A stretch of 64,000 nt of DNA from Sulfidibacterium sp964473395 (GTDB lineage Bacteria; Bacteroidota; Bacteroidia; Bacteroidales; F082). The stretch is from positions 1-64,000 of the forward strand of contig CAYYOW010000001.1 in NCBI GenBank assembly GCA_964473395.1, in the 5' to 3' direction. The first letter of the stretch is position 1, and every line of letters starts with the position of its first letter. Below the pieces are notes generated by a model, which saw nothing but the letters and a program-made list of their open reading frames with translations, did not search any database and was not told the origin of the DNA. Shown piece after piece: positions 44,062-53,199 of this stretch. Made by a program: the position numbers and the translations under genes.

Positions 44062-45035
44062 TACAGGTAGGAATTATAGGTGGAACTGGTTATGTGGCAG
44101 GAGAGTTGATCCGGATCTTAATGTATCATCCGGAAGTAAACCTACAATTTGTTCACAGTCATTCTCATGCAGGTGAAGAAATTCACAGCATACACAAAGA
44201 CTTGTTCATGCTTGAAGATCAAAAGTTTTCAGCAGAGGTGGATACGGATGTGGATGTGGTTTTTCTTAGTCTGGGACATGGTAATTCCACGAAATTTCTT
44301 CTTGAACATTCCTTTTCCGATACAACCAAAATCATTGACCTGAGTAACGATTTCCGGCTAAAAGGAGATAACCATCAGGGAAGAAGAATGTTCACCTACG
44401 GGCTGGTGGAAAAGAATAGAGAAACTATTATTTCCTCTGGAAACATTGCAAACCCAGGATGTTTTGCCACGGCCATCCAACTGGGGTTGTTGCCACTGGC
44501 GCACCAAAAGATCCTACATGGAGATATTCATGTCCATGGAATTACAGGATCCACAGGGGCAGGGCGAACACTTTCGGAAACCTCACATTTTAGCTGGCGA
44601 AACAATAATGTTTCTGTTTATAAACCGTTTGTTCACCAGCACCTTGATGAAATTAAGGAGACGCTAATCAATTGTCAGCCGGAATTTAATCGGGAGCTGA
44701 ATTTCATTCCCCTCCGTGGTGACTTTACAAGAGGTATTCTGGCGACAATTTACACCGAATGTGATTTGTCAGAACAGGCGTTGATACAATTATATAAAGA
44801 TTTTTACAAAGATAAAATGTTTACCGTAGTCAGCGATTTGCCTATCCATCTGAAACAGGTGATCAACACCAACTATTGTCTGCTTCATGTGGAAAAGCAC
44901 GGAAACAAAGCGTTTATTGTCTCTGCAATTGACAATTTACTGAAAGGCGCTGCCGGACAGGCTGTAGAGAATATGAATCTGATGTTCGGTTTTGCAGAAA
45001 ATGAAGGATTAAAATTAAAACCAGGCTATTTTTAA
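44058..45035 (+). CDS. argC: N-acetyl-gamma-glutamyl-phosphate reductase
   Basis: Third step of the acylated glutamate-to-ornithine route, 325 residues. The NADP fold begins with VGIIGGTGYVAGELIRIL, and the active Cys is in IANPGCFATAIQLGLLPL. HGITGSTGAGRTLSE and GAAGQAVENMNLMFG are further conserved blocks. In Bacteroidota this enzyme may act on N-succinyl instead of N-acetyl substrates; sequence alone does not tell. Confidence 0.96.
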   Translation: MIQVGIIGGTGYVAGELIRILMYHPEVNLQFVHSHSHAGEEIHSIHKDLFMLEDQKFSAEVDTDVDVVFLSLGHGNSTKFLLEHSFSDTTKIIDLSNDFRLKGDNHQGRRMFTYGLVEKNRETIISSGNIANPGCFATAIQLGLLPLAHQKILHGDIHVHGITGSTGAGRTLSETSHFSWRNNNVSVYKPFVHQHLDEIKETLINCQPEFNRELNFIPLRGDFTRGILATIYTECDLSEQALIQLYKDFYKDKMFTVVSDLPIHLKQVINTNYCLLHVEKHGNKAFIVSAIDNLLKGAAGQAVENMNLMFGFAENEGLKLKPGYF

Positions 45036-45046
45036 AAGAAGATAAA

Positions 45047-45859
45047 ATGAAGAAAACAAAAATTGCCATTATCGGCACAGGAAATCTGGGATTATCCATA
45101 CTAAAAGGGCTGTTGGCATCTCCACTGAAAGATGAAATCCAAATCATTGCGACCAAAAGAAAACTTCCTGACACTCCTTTGGTGGAAAGTGAACAGGTAT
45201 ATTTTACCACTGATAATGTATTAGCGGTAGAAAGTTCTGATGTGATTATTTTTTCGGTGCAGCCCGGCCAGTTCCAAATAGTTATTGAGCAGGTAAGACA
45301 TTTATTGAAAAGTAAAGTACTTATCTCTACTATAACAGGGTTGACACTTGAGGTACTGGAACAGGCCATGGGACAGGATTGTACAATCGTTCGTTCCATG
45401 CCAAACACAGCCATTGCCGTAAGCCAGGCAATGACATGTTTAAGTTATAATGGCGACAAAAAAAGTATCGAGACAGCAGAGACCATTTTTAACACACTGG
45501 GAAAGACACTTATTATTGATGATCAGTTAATGCAGGCAGCCACCGTGCTGGGGGCCAGCGGTATAGCTTTCTGGCTACGGTTGATTCGCGCCACAACACA
45601 GGGAGGTATTCAGCTTGGTTTTGATGCCGATGAAGCCAAAGCAATTGCCGTTCAAACCTGTTTGGGTGCCGCCAGTATCCTGGCCAATAATACCCATGCC
45701 CATCCTGAAAGCGAAATAGATAAAGTAACCACCCCGAAAGGCTGTACCATCCGGGGGCTGAATGAAATGGAGTACAGGGGATTGAGTTCGGCATTAATCC
45801 GCGGGCTGACCTCTTCGTACGAAATGATTTCGCACATAAAAGAGAATATAGAATCTTAG
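45047..45859 (+). CDS. proC: Pyrroline-5-carboxylate reductase
   Basis: Reduces pyrroline-5-carboxylate to proline, 270 residues. The NAD(P) motif IAIIGTGNLGLSILKGLL opens the protein; IVRSMPNTAIAVSQAMTC is the family signature, and the C-terminal helical dimer domain includes the KVTTPKGCTIRGLNEME block. Finding proline synthesis inside an arginine operon fits a common glutamate-semialdehyde/ornithine link: P5C can arise from ornithine. Confidence 0.95.
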   Translation: MKKTKIAIIGTGNLGLSILKGLLASPLKDEIQIIATKRKLPDTPLVESEQVYFTTDNVLAVESSDVIIFSVQPGQFQIVIEQVRHLLKSKVLISTITGLTLEVLEQAMGQDCTIVRSMPNTAIAVSQAMTCLSYNGDKKSIETAETIFNTLGKTLIIDDQLMQAATVLGASGIAFWLRLIRATTQGGIQLGFDADEAKAIAVQTCLGAASILANNTHAHPESEIDKVTTPKGCTIRGLNEMEYRGLSSALIRGLTSSYEMISHIKENIES

Positions 45860-45929
45860 ACACCTTAATTTCAAATGTTTAACCAGACAGATAGATAGGC
45901 TGCCTGTAAAAAAGATAAAAAGTAATCAA

Positions 45930-47084
45930 ATGAGACTATTCGATGTATATCCCCGTTTTGATGTGGAAATAGAAAAAGCCGATGGTGTTTTCCTGTGGGA
46001 TAAGCAGAACCGGAAATACCTTGACCTTTACGGTGGCCATGGCGTCATTTCCATTGGCCATACCCATCCTGTTTATACAAATATGCTCAAAGAGCAACTG
46101 GATAAAATGGCCTATTACTCCAATTCTGTTTACCTACCTGTTCAGGAAAGATTTGCTGAAAAGTTGACTGAATTTTCCGGTTACCCTGATTATTCATTGT
46201 TTTTGTGCAATTCGGGAGCCGAGGCCAACGAAAACGCTCTGAAACTGGCATCGTTTCACACCGGGAAAAAAAACGTTATCGCTTTTAAAGGAAGTTTTCA
46301 CGGAAGAACTTCCGCCGCTCTTGCCGTTACCGACAACCCGAAAATTTCGGCACCCATCAACCGCGATGGTTTCCATGTCTTTTTTTTAGATCTAGACCGC
46401 TTAGAGCAATTCAATCAAGCTGTTAAAGGCAACAATATTTGTGCTGTTATTGTGGAAGGTATCCAAGGCGTTGGCGGGCTTGATGCTCCATCGGAATCCT
46501 TTTTAAAGCAGATTTCCAAAATTTGCCGACAAAAGGGAATTCTGCTGATACTCGATGAAATTCAGAGTGGTTACGGCAGAACAGGAAAGTTCTTTGCTCA
46601 TCAGTATGCCGGTATTAAGCCTGATATTATCACCATGGCTAAAGGGATGGGAAACGGTTTTCCAATGGGGGGGTTACTCATTCATCCAGAAATCAAGCCC
46701 TGGCACGGGATGCTGGGAACCACATTCGGCGGAAATCCATTGGCTTGTGCTGCCGGGTTGGCTGTGCTGGAGGTAATGGAGCAGGAGAATCTCCTGGAAA
46801 ATATTTCAGAAATCAATCGCTACCTGATAGATGAGCTGAAGGAGATCCCGGAAGTGAAACAAATAAAAGGAAAGGGACTAATGCTGGGTGTGGCGTTTGA
46901 TTTCCCTATCCGGGAGATGAGAAAAGAACTACTTTACAAACATCAAATTCTAACGGGTTCATCGTCCAATCCTAACCTGCTCCGAATATTGCCACCACTG
47001 AACATCACACGGAAACAGTTATCGGCATTTCCGGTAGCTCTTAAAAATGTATTGTTCCAGTTAACAGAAAGTAAACAGAAATAA
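45930..47084 (+). CDS. argD: Acetylornithine (or succinylornithine) aminotransferase
   Basis: A PLP enzyme of 384 residues. Key blocks: LYGGHGVISIGHTHPVY, FLCNSGAEANENALKLA, FKGSFHGRTSAALAVTD, LILDEIQSGYGRTGKFFAHQ (the Asp that holds PLP), and TMAKGMGNGFPMGG with the Schiff-base Lys. It is slightly separated (70 bp) from proC but shares the strand and pathway. Acyl preference is not evident. Confidence 0.95.
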   Translation: MRLFDVYPRFDVEIEKADGVFLWDKQNRKYLDLYGGHGVISIGHTHPVYTNMLKEQLDKMAYYSNSVYLPVQERFAEKLTEFSGYPDYSLFLCNSGAEANENALKLASFHTGKKNVIAFKGSFHGRTSAALAVTDNPKISAPINRDGFHVFFLDLDRLEQFNQAVKGNNICAVIVEGIQGVGGLDAPSESFLKQISKICRQKGILLILDEIQSGYGRTGKFFAHQYAGIKPDIITMAKGMGNGFPMGGLLIHPEIKPWHGMLGTTFGGNPLACAAGLAVLEVMEQENLLENISEINRYLIDELKEIPEVKQIKGKGLMLGVAFDFPIREMRKELLYKHQILTGSSSNPNLLRILPPLNITRKQLSAFPVALKNVLFQLTESKQK

Positions 47085-47093
47085 GCCAAAGTC

Positions 47094-47885
47094 ATGAAAA
47101 GAACGTTGAAAGTCGTAAAAATAGGGGGGAAGCTCATTGATGATGAAACTCGTCTGGAGAAATTTTTAGCGGCATTTGCACGGCTAAAAGGGAACAAAAT
47201 CCTTATTCACGGTGGGGGGTCAATGGCCAACCGGTTAAGTCTGAAGTTGGGAATTCATCCCCAAATGGTTGATGGCAGAAGAATTACAACAGCTGCTGAT
47301 ATTGAAATAGTTACCATGGTGTATGCAGGATGGATAAACAAACAAATCATTGCCCGGCTGCAACAACACGGCTGTAATGCCATCGGTTTGTCGGGAGCTG
47401 ATGCCAATACCATCGTTGCTCGCAAACGGCCGGTTGAGAAAATTGATTACGGATTTGTAGGTGATATAGAAAAGGTGAATATCAGCTTGATACAAACTTT
47501 GCTGTCAAATGGCCTCACTCCGGTATTCAGCGCCATTACCCACAATGGGAACGGAAAACTCCTGAATACCAATTCCGATACCGTAGCAGCTGAAATTGCC
47601 ATTGCTATGAGTGAATTGTATGAAACCAAACTGTTTTACTGCTTCGAAAAAAAAGGCGTTCTAAAAAACAGTGAAGACAACCTTTCAGTAATTCCGCTGT
47701 TGGATTTTGCCACGTACAGGCACGCAGCAGAAACTGGTTCTATTCACAACGGCATGCTGCCCAAACTCCATACCGGCTTTGCCGCACTTGAAAGAAAAGT
47801 TACGGAAGTCATCATAGGTGATGATACGATTCTGGATGATAATACTAAGTTATTTACACGATTAATATTGCAAAATGAAAATTGA
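47094..47885 (+). CDS. argB: N-acetylglutamate kinase
   Basis: An amino-acid kinase family enzyme of 263 residues, phosphorylating acylated glutamate. VKIGGKLIDDE, ILIHGGGSMANRLS, and IGLSGADANTIVARKRP form the nucleotide and substrate sites; LLNTNSDTVAAEIAIAM is the second signature. It overlaps the start of argE by 11 bp. It lacks the N-terminal helix that mediates arginine inhibition in some ArgB proteins, so feedback by arginine is uncertain. Confidence 0.94.
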   Translation: MKRTLKVVKIGGKLIDDETRLEKFLAAFARLKGNKILIHGGGSMANRLSLKLGIHPQMVDGRRITTAADIEIVTMVYAGWINKQIIARLQQHGCNAIGLSGADANTIVARKRPVEKIDYGFVGDIEKVNISLIQTLLSNGLTPVFSAITHNGNGKLLNTNSDTVAAEIAIAMSELYETKLFYCFEKKGVLKNSEDNLSVIPLLDFATYRHAAETGSIHNGMLPKLHTGFAALERKVTEVIIGDDTILDDNTKLFTRLILQNEN

Positions 47886-48936
47886 AGAGTTGGAAATAAA
47901 AGCTTTAGAACTGTTAAAAGGACTGATTAAAACGCCCTCTTTTTCAGGTGAAGAAGAAGATGTAAGCCATATTTTACAAAATTGGTTAAAAACATTCGGA
48001 GTGAAGTACCATACATTGGGAAACAATATCTGGGCTCATAATCTGTTTTTTGATGCTTCAAAACCGACAGTTTTGTTAAATTCGCACATGGATACGGTAA
48101 AACCGAACAAAGGCTATACCCGCGACCCTTTTATCCCGGAAGTTGAGCAGAGAAAGCTGTATGGGCTTGGCAGCAATGATGCCGGAGGGCCGTTGGTCTC
48201 ATTGCTATCTGCTTTTGTCTTTTTTTATAATCGTAAGAATCTAAAATACAATATTATAATAGCCACAACTGCTGAGGAAGAAAGTTCGGGTCCCAATGGG
48301 CTAAACAGCCTACTGAGGGGACTTCCACCCATCGACTTTGCCGTGGTAGGAGAGCCAACCGGTATGCAAATGGCCATTGCCGAAAAAGGGCTGCTGGTCA
48401 TTGACGCTTATGCTCCCGGAAAAGCAGGACATGCTGCACACAACAATACGGAAAATGCTATCTATAATGCACTTGGCGATATAAACCATATCCGTAATTA
48501 CACTTTTGAGAAAGTTTCACCATTACTGGGAGAAGTTAAAATGACAGTGACCCAAATAGAGGCTGGAGAACAACACAATGTCGTTCCGGCCACCTGCCAT
48601 TTTGTTATTGACATAAGGGTAAATGAGAAATACACCAGCCATGAAATTTTCGAGGTACTGGATAGACAGACAAAAAGCAAATTGGTTGCCCGCTCTTTCA
48701 ATCTTAACCCATCATTCATCCGTAAGGAGCATCCTTTTGTGCAGGCCGGATTAAAATGGGGAAGGAAAACCTACGGGTCGCCAACGTTATCCGACCAGTC
48801 GGTTCTAAACATCCCTTCGCTAAAGATAGGACCCGGCAATTCGAAAAGATCGCACAGCGCAAACGAATTTATTTATTTGGATGAGCTGAAAGAAGGGATA
48901 CAGCTTTTTATTAAAATTTTTGAAGAAATCTTATAA
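47875..48936 (+). CDS. argE: M20-family acylornithine/acylcitrulline deacylase (ArgE)
   Basis: A metallopeptidase-fold deacylase of 353 residues. Metal ligands: LNSHMDTVKPNKG (His, Asp), GLGSNDAGGPL (Asp), TAEEESSGPNG (catalytic Glu), VVGEPTG (Glu), and KRSHSANEF near the end (His). A dimerisation lid domain lies in the middle (GKAGHAAHNNTENAIYNA). The position between argB and argH fits removal of the acyl group. Whether ornithine or citrulline is the natural product depends on where the transcarbamylase acts. Confidence 0.9.
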   Translation: MKIEELEIKALELLKGLIKTPSFSGEEEDVSHILQNWLKTFGVKYHTLGNNIWAHNLFFDASKPTVLLNSHMDTVKPNKGYTRDPFIPEVEQRKLYGLGSNDAGGPLVSLLSAFVFFYNRKNLKYNIIIATTAEEESSGPNGLNSLLRGLPPIDFAVVGEPTGMQMAIAEKGLLVIDAYAPGKAGHAAHNNTENAIYNALGDINHIRNYTFEKVSPLLGEVKMTVTQIEAGEQHNVVPATCHFVIDIRVNEKYTSHEIFEVLDRQTKSKLVARSFNLNPSFIRKEHPFVQAGLKWGRKTYGSPTLSDQSVLNIPSLKIGPGNSKRSHSANEFIYLDELKEGIQLFIKIFEEIL

Positions 48937-48946
48937 ATCAGATATT

Positions 48947-50236
48947 ATGAAACTTTGGGATAAAGGATATGGCACTGCCGACATGGTTGAACATTTCACC
49001 GTGGGAGACGACCGTATTTTGGATATAAAACTAGCCAAATATGATGTAAAGGCCAGCCTGGCTCATGCCAAAATGTTAGAAAAAACTGGGCTTTTAAGCA
49101 CTAAAGAATATCATGCCATTGCAAAAGGTCTTGGCTCCATTCAGAAAACCATCGAGAACGGCACCTTCACCATCGAAGAAACGTTTGAAGATGTGCACAG
49201 TAAAATAGAATTTGAGCTTACAAGAATGATAGGGGAGGCCGGGAAAAAGATTCACACAGCCCGCTCCCGTAACGACCAGGTATTGGTGGCCATGCACCTG
49301 TATCTAAAGGATGAAATAAAGACCATAAAACTGAATATTAGCCAATTGTTTGAAACCCTGTTACGTTTGAGTGAGCAGTATAAAGAGGTGGTGATGCCCG
49401 GCTATACCCACATGCAGGTGGCCATGCCTTCCTCTTTCGGACTTTGGTTTGCCGCCTACGCCGAAAGCCTGATTGATGATATCATAATGCTTAATGCTGT
49501 AGCCGATATAGCCGATCAAAACCCTTTGGGATCAGCAGCAGGTTTTGGCAGTAGTTTTCCCATTGACAGAAGTTACACGACAGAGCTATTAGGCTTTAAA
49601 ACTCTAAAATACAATTCTTTAGCCGCGCAACTAAGTAGAGGGAAGCTGGAGAAGACCATGGCTTTCGCATTAGCATCAGTTTCCGGAACGTTATCAAAAC
49701 TGGCATCAGATATGATTCTTTATCTGAGTCCGAATTTTAATTTTATCGGTTTCCCAAAAGAGCTGACCACCGGTTCCAGTATCATGCCGCACAAACAAAA
49801 TCCGGATGTTCTGGAACTTTTGCGGGCAAAAAGTAACAAAATACAAAATTTACCCAATGAGATAACTTTAATGATCAACAATCTTATAAGTGGTTATCAC
49901 CGTGATTTTCAGCTTTTAAAAGGAAGTATTATGGGAGCTATAGATCAAGTGAAGGAAAATATTACAGTTTTTGATTTTATGCTGGATCATATATTGGTGA
50001 ATAAAAATATACTGGATGATAAGGAGATGTACAAATATCTCTACAGTGTTGAGTCAGTCAACAAACTGGTGAAAGAGGGAATGTCATTCAGAGATGCCTA
50101 CAGGATAGTTGGAGGCCAAATCCTGGGGGGTAATTATCAACCGGAGAAAGCGCTTGGGCATACGCATGAGGGCAGCACTGGAAACTTAGATAACGATAAA
50201 ATCAGAGAGAAATTTAACCAGTTTTATCATGAATAA
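48947..50236 (+). CDS. argH: Argininosuccinate lyase
   Basis: Splits argininosuccinate into arginine and fumarate, 429 residues. VHSKIEFELTRMIGEAGKK, TARSRNDQVLVAM, and the fumarase-superfamily signature GSSIMPHKQNPDVLELLRA with the catalytic Ser loop are present. The start at 48947 (MKLWDKG) is preferred to the in-frame ATG at 48920, which would overlap argE and add 9 residues. It ends the operon. Confidence 0.95.
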   Translation: MKLWDKGYGTADMVEHFTVGDDRILDIKLAKYDVKASLAHAKMLEKTGLLSTKEYHAIAKGLGSIQKTIENGTFTIEETFEDVHSKIEFELTRMIGEAGKKIHTARSRNDQVLVAMHLYLKDEIKTIKLNISQLFETLLRLSEQYKEVVMPGYTHMQVAMPSSFGLWFAAYAESLIDDIIMLNAVADIADQNPLGSAAGFGSSFPIDRSYTTELLGFKTLKYNSLAAQLSRGKLEKTMAFALASVSGTLSKLASDMILYLSPNFNFIGFPKELTTGSSIMPHKQNPDVLELLRAKSNKIQNLPNEITLMINNLISGYHRDFQLLKGSIMGAIDQVKENITVFDFMLDHILVNKNILDDKEMYKYLYSVESVNKLVKEGMSFRDAYRIVGGQILGGNYQPEKALGHTHEGSTGNLDNDKIREKFNQFYHE

Positions 50237-50480
50237 GGCGGTCATTATTATACTATAAGAGTCTAATATATTTATTAACAAGCTTATACACACTTTGTGT
50301 GCCAATGAGTTCCATGGTTTTTAAAATGCTCTTATACTTAAATTGAAAAAAACATAAAACTTTACAAGATTTGCATTCTTTTATGTAAGGATTTTCTCCC
50401 ATAATTGTCTCAATTTTGCATCACTTTATTTAGGGTAAGATGAAGTTACCCTAGATTATAACTGTAAAATTGAATTAGCC

Positions 50481-51806
50481 ATGGAAAAAAGAGATCTAGA
50501 TATAAAAAATCGGAAAAAAGAAACAATCTGCCTGCCAAAATCAGAATCCCCACGGATTATTGTTATTGGTGGCGGGTTTGCCGGACTGGCCATTGTGGAA
50601 AGTTTAAAAAATCGACCGGTACAAGTTGTTCTTATTGATAAGAATAACTTTCATCAATTTCAACCTCTGTTTTATCAGGTTGCAACCAGCGGGCTGGAAC
50701 CAGACAGCATTGTTTTTCCGTTCAGGAAACAGATTGGAAAAAGCAAAAATGTAATTTTCCGGCTTGCGGAAGTAGTCGAAATAAATACCGGAGAGAATAT
50801 TGTGGTAACCAATAAGGGGACAATATGTTATGACTTTCTTGTGTTGGCTACCGGTTCTACCACCAACTTTTTCGGAATGGAAAATGTAAAGAGGAACAGT
50901 TTGGGAATGAAAGATATCCGCGATTCGCTGAACATACGCCACATGATGCTGCAAAATCTGGAACAGGCAGCCATTACTTGCGATGAAAAGGAGCGTGATG
51001 CACTTACAAATTTTGTTATCGTAGGAGGAGGTCCGGCAGGGGTGGAAATGGCTGGAGCACTGGCAGAGTTTTGTAAATACGTCCTGCCTAAAGATTACCC
51101 AGAGTATCCTGCATCCATCATGAAGATTTACTTATTGGAGGCAATGGATGAGTTATTAGCTACCATGTCCGAAAATGCATCAAAAAAAACGTTAGGATAT
51201 TTAAAGGCTCTTCATGTCAATGTTTTACTCAATGAATCGGTAGTTGATTATGATGGAGAGATTGTTAGAACCAAAAATGGAATAGAAATCCATGCAAAAA
51301 ATTTGATATGGACGGCTGGAGTAAAAGGCGAACTACCAAAAGGTATTGATCCCCAAGCTATAGCCAGAGGCAACAGGCTAAAGGTAAACGAAAACTTGAA
51401 AGTTGACAGATACGAAAATGTATTCGCAATTGGAGATGTTGCAGCGCAAATCTCTAACGAAACCCCACAAGGGCATCCGCAGGTGGCGCAAGTGGCCATT
51501 CAGCAGGGACATTATCTTGCTGATACAATAATGCAAATCATTGAACAGAAAAATCCTCTTCAGGCAGGTTTCGTATACAAAGATAAAGGATCACTTGCCA
51601 CAGTAGGAAAAAGAAGAGCCGTTGCTGATCTGGGGAAACTCAAGTTTAGCGGATATCCAGCCTGGTTGCTGTGGTCTGTTGTTCATCTCATGTCCATTAG
51701 TGGGTTTAGAAATAAAATACTGGTTGGGATTAACTGGGCCATAAGCTATTTTAGTTATGAAAAAAGCAACCGCGTTATTATCAGGAACTTTAAGCGTAAA
51801 ATATGA
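50481..51806 (+). CDS. ndh: Type II NADH dehydrogenase (NDH-2)
   Basis: A membrane-associated flavoenzyme that passes electrons from NADH to quinone without pumping protons, 441 residues. The FAD-binding GGGFAGLAIVESL and NADH-binding VGGGPAGVEMAGAL Rossmann motifs are clear; FHQFQPLFYQVATSGLEP and the FAD end motif VFAIGDVAAQ are family blocks. The C-terminal ~60 residues (YPAWLLWSVVHLMSISGFRN) form the amphipathic/hydrophobic membrane anchor. Single gene. Confidence 0.95.
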   Translation: MEKRDLDIKNRKKETICLPKSESPRIIVIGGGFAGLAIVESLKNRPVQVVLIDKNNFHQFQPLFYQVATSGLEPDSIVFPFRKQIGKSKNVIFRLAEVVEINTGENIVVTNKGTICYDFLVLATGSTTNFFGMENVKRNSLGMKDIRDSLNIRHMMLQNLEQAAITCDEKERDALTNFVIVGGGPAGVEMAGALAEFCKYVLPKDYPEYPASIMKIYLLEAMDELLATMSENASKKTLGYLKALHVNVLLNESVVDYDGEIVRTKNGIEIHAKNLIWTAGVKGELPKGIDPQAIARGNRLKVNENLKVDRYENVFAIGDVAAQISNETPQGHPQVAQVAIQQGHYLADTIMQIIEQKNPLQAGFVYKDKGSLATVGKRRAVADLGKLKFSGYPAWLLWSVVHLMSISGFRNKILVGINWAISYFSYEKSNRVIIRNFKRKI

Positions 51807-51922
51807 GTGTATGATGTCAGTGGCCCAGATGGCCGTAACTTTGGCCTTACCGGTACAAACTGATAAAAAGAATCATATTACATTTGTCCTATAATATATA
51901 TTATGTTAAATTGGCAACCTTA

Positions 51923-51958
51923 AACAAAAGGGAGAAAAACTGTTCCCTCCCTTTTGTT
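51923..51958. terminator. Bidirectional terminator between ndh and the TPR gene
   Basis: A perfect 12-bp inverted repeat AACAAAAGGGAG/CTCCCTTTTGTT with a 12-base loop. The tail on each side is U-rich only through the stem itself, so I rate it moderate. Confidence 0.6.
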
Positions 51959-51970
51959 AGATTACAAGAC

Positions 51971-53119
51971 TTATTTCTGTTTCGAGACGAGTTCTTTCAA
52001 CTTGTCATTCATTTTTAAACGTGCATAAGCTTCCTTCAGTCCTTTAATGGTTGGCTTATCATTCGGATTAAGTGCCAGCGCTTTTTCTAACCACGGAACA
52101 GCTTTTTTTAAGTTGACATTGGCTTCATCGTTCAGTGTCTTAAATTCTTTAACTTTACTCAGTGGTAAGTCGTTTGCCTCTTTCTGAATTTTTGAAGCTT
52201 TGTTTATAAAAATTGCTCCAATATTATAATAAGCTTCGAAAAACTTTGGGTTGACTTTGATTGCCTTGTTATAATATTCTTCTGCACTGTCTACCTTTCC
52301 CATATCATCATAGCTTTTTCCAATCAGGAAATTAAAGTTGGCATTAGCAGGATTATCGGGCTTCTTTGCAATGGCTTCTTTCAGGCTTTTAATCAGCTCG
52401 TCAGCTTGACCTCTTTCGAGATATAACTGAGCCTGTTCCAGTAGCAAACTCAGGTTATTAGGAAACCGGGTACGTCCTAATTTAACAGCGGCTACAGCTC
52501 CTGTGGTATCACCTAGTTGTTGCAATGCACGGTTATAGTAGATAAAAATCTTAGGATCTTTAAAATTAACATCCACACATTTCTTTAAATATTCAGCGGC
52601 CACTTTGGGTCTATTCCCCAAAACACCCGTAATGCCAATATTAAAAGCGGCAGTTGTATCATACGTATCTAACTCCTTGGAAACCTGGAAAGCATCTCTA
52701 AAATATTCGATAGCTTTATCATAATTTTTTACTTTAAAACCATCGGATCCCTTTCCATAGAACACAGCAGAAAGTTTTTTAATGTATTTGTTAGCATCCT
52801 TTGTAATTCTCTTTTTTACATCCAACGATTTTGCTTTTTTCAGCGCCATGAAGGATTTGGTAGCAGCCAATGAATCCAGTGCCCTGAACTGTGGTAGCGG
52901 AGAGGTTGCAATGTCATAATAAATTTCACCGTAATACAACCAGGTTTTGGCATCCTCTTTAGTTTTGTCATTCAGGACGGCCTTGTCAATGGCTTTTTTT
53001 GCACTTTCAAGCTGCCCCTTTTCCTTGTACATATATGCACTTGTCCTGTTGCTTCTCTGTGCAAAGCCTACGGCAATAAACAGCAGGCTCATAGAAATTG
53101 ATAAGATTAACTTTTTCAT
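51971..53119 (-). CDS. Secreted tetratricopeptide-repeat protein
   Basis: A 382-residue exported protein with signal peptide MKKLILSISMSLLFIAVGFA; that ATG at 53119 is preferred to one 24 bp upstream. The rest is TPR helix pairs: AKTWLYYGEIYYDIA, NYDKAIEYFRDAFQVSKEL, VAAEYLKKCVDVNFKDP, ANFNFLIGKSYDDMGKVDSAEEYYNKAIKV and KKAVPWLEKALALNPNDK. TPR proteins act as scaffolds; the partner is unknown. It lies 81 bp downstream of gyrA and might be read with it, although each may be separate. Confidence 0.85.
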   Translation of the reverse strand: MKKLILSISMSLLFIAVGFAQRSNRTSAYMYKEKGQLESAKKAIDKAVLNDKTKEDAKTWLYYGEIYYDIATSPLPQFRALDSLAATKSFMALKKAKSLDVKKRITKDANKYIKKLSAVFYGKGSDGFKVKNYDKAIEYFRDAFQVSKELDTYDTTAAFNIGITGVLGNRPKVAAEYLKKCVDVNFKDPKIFIYYNRALQQLGDTTGAVAAVKLGRTRFPNNLSLLLEQAQLYLERGQADELIKSLKEAIAKKPDNPANANFNFLIGKSYDDMGKVDSAEEYYNKAIKVNPKFFEAYYNIGAIFINKASKIQKEANDLPLSKVKEFKTLNDEANVNLKKAVPWLEKALALNPNDKPTIKGLKEAYARLKMNDKLKELVSKQK

Positions 53120-53199
53120 ATTAAAACATTTTTGTGTTTGCAAAGATATAATTTACAATAATTATACCATTCATTTTACTTATTTATTAAGGCTCTAAA

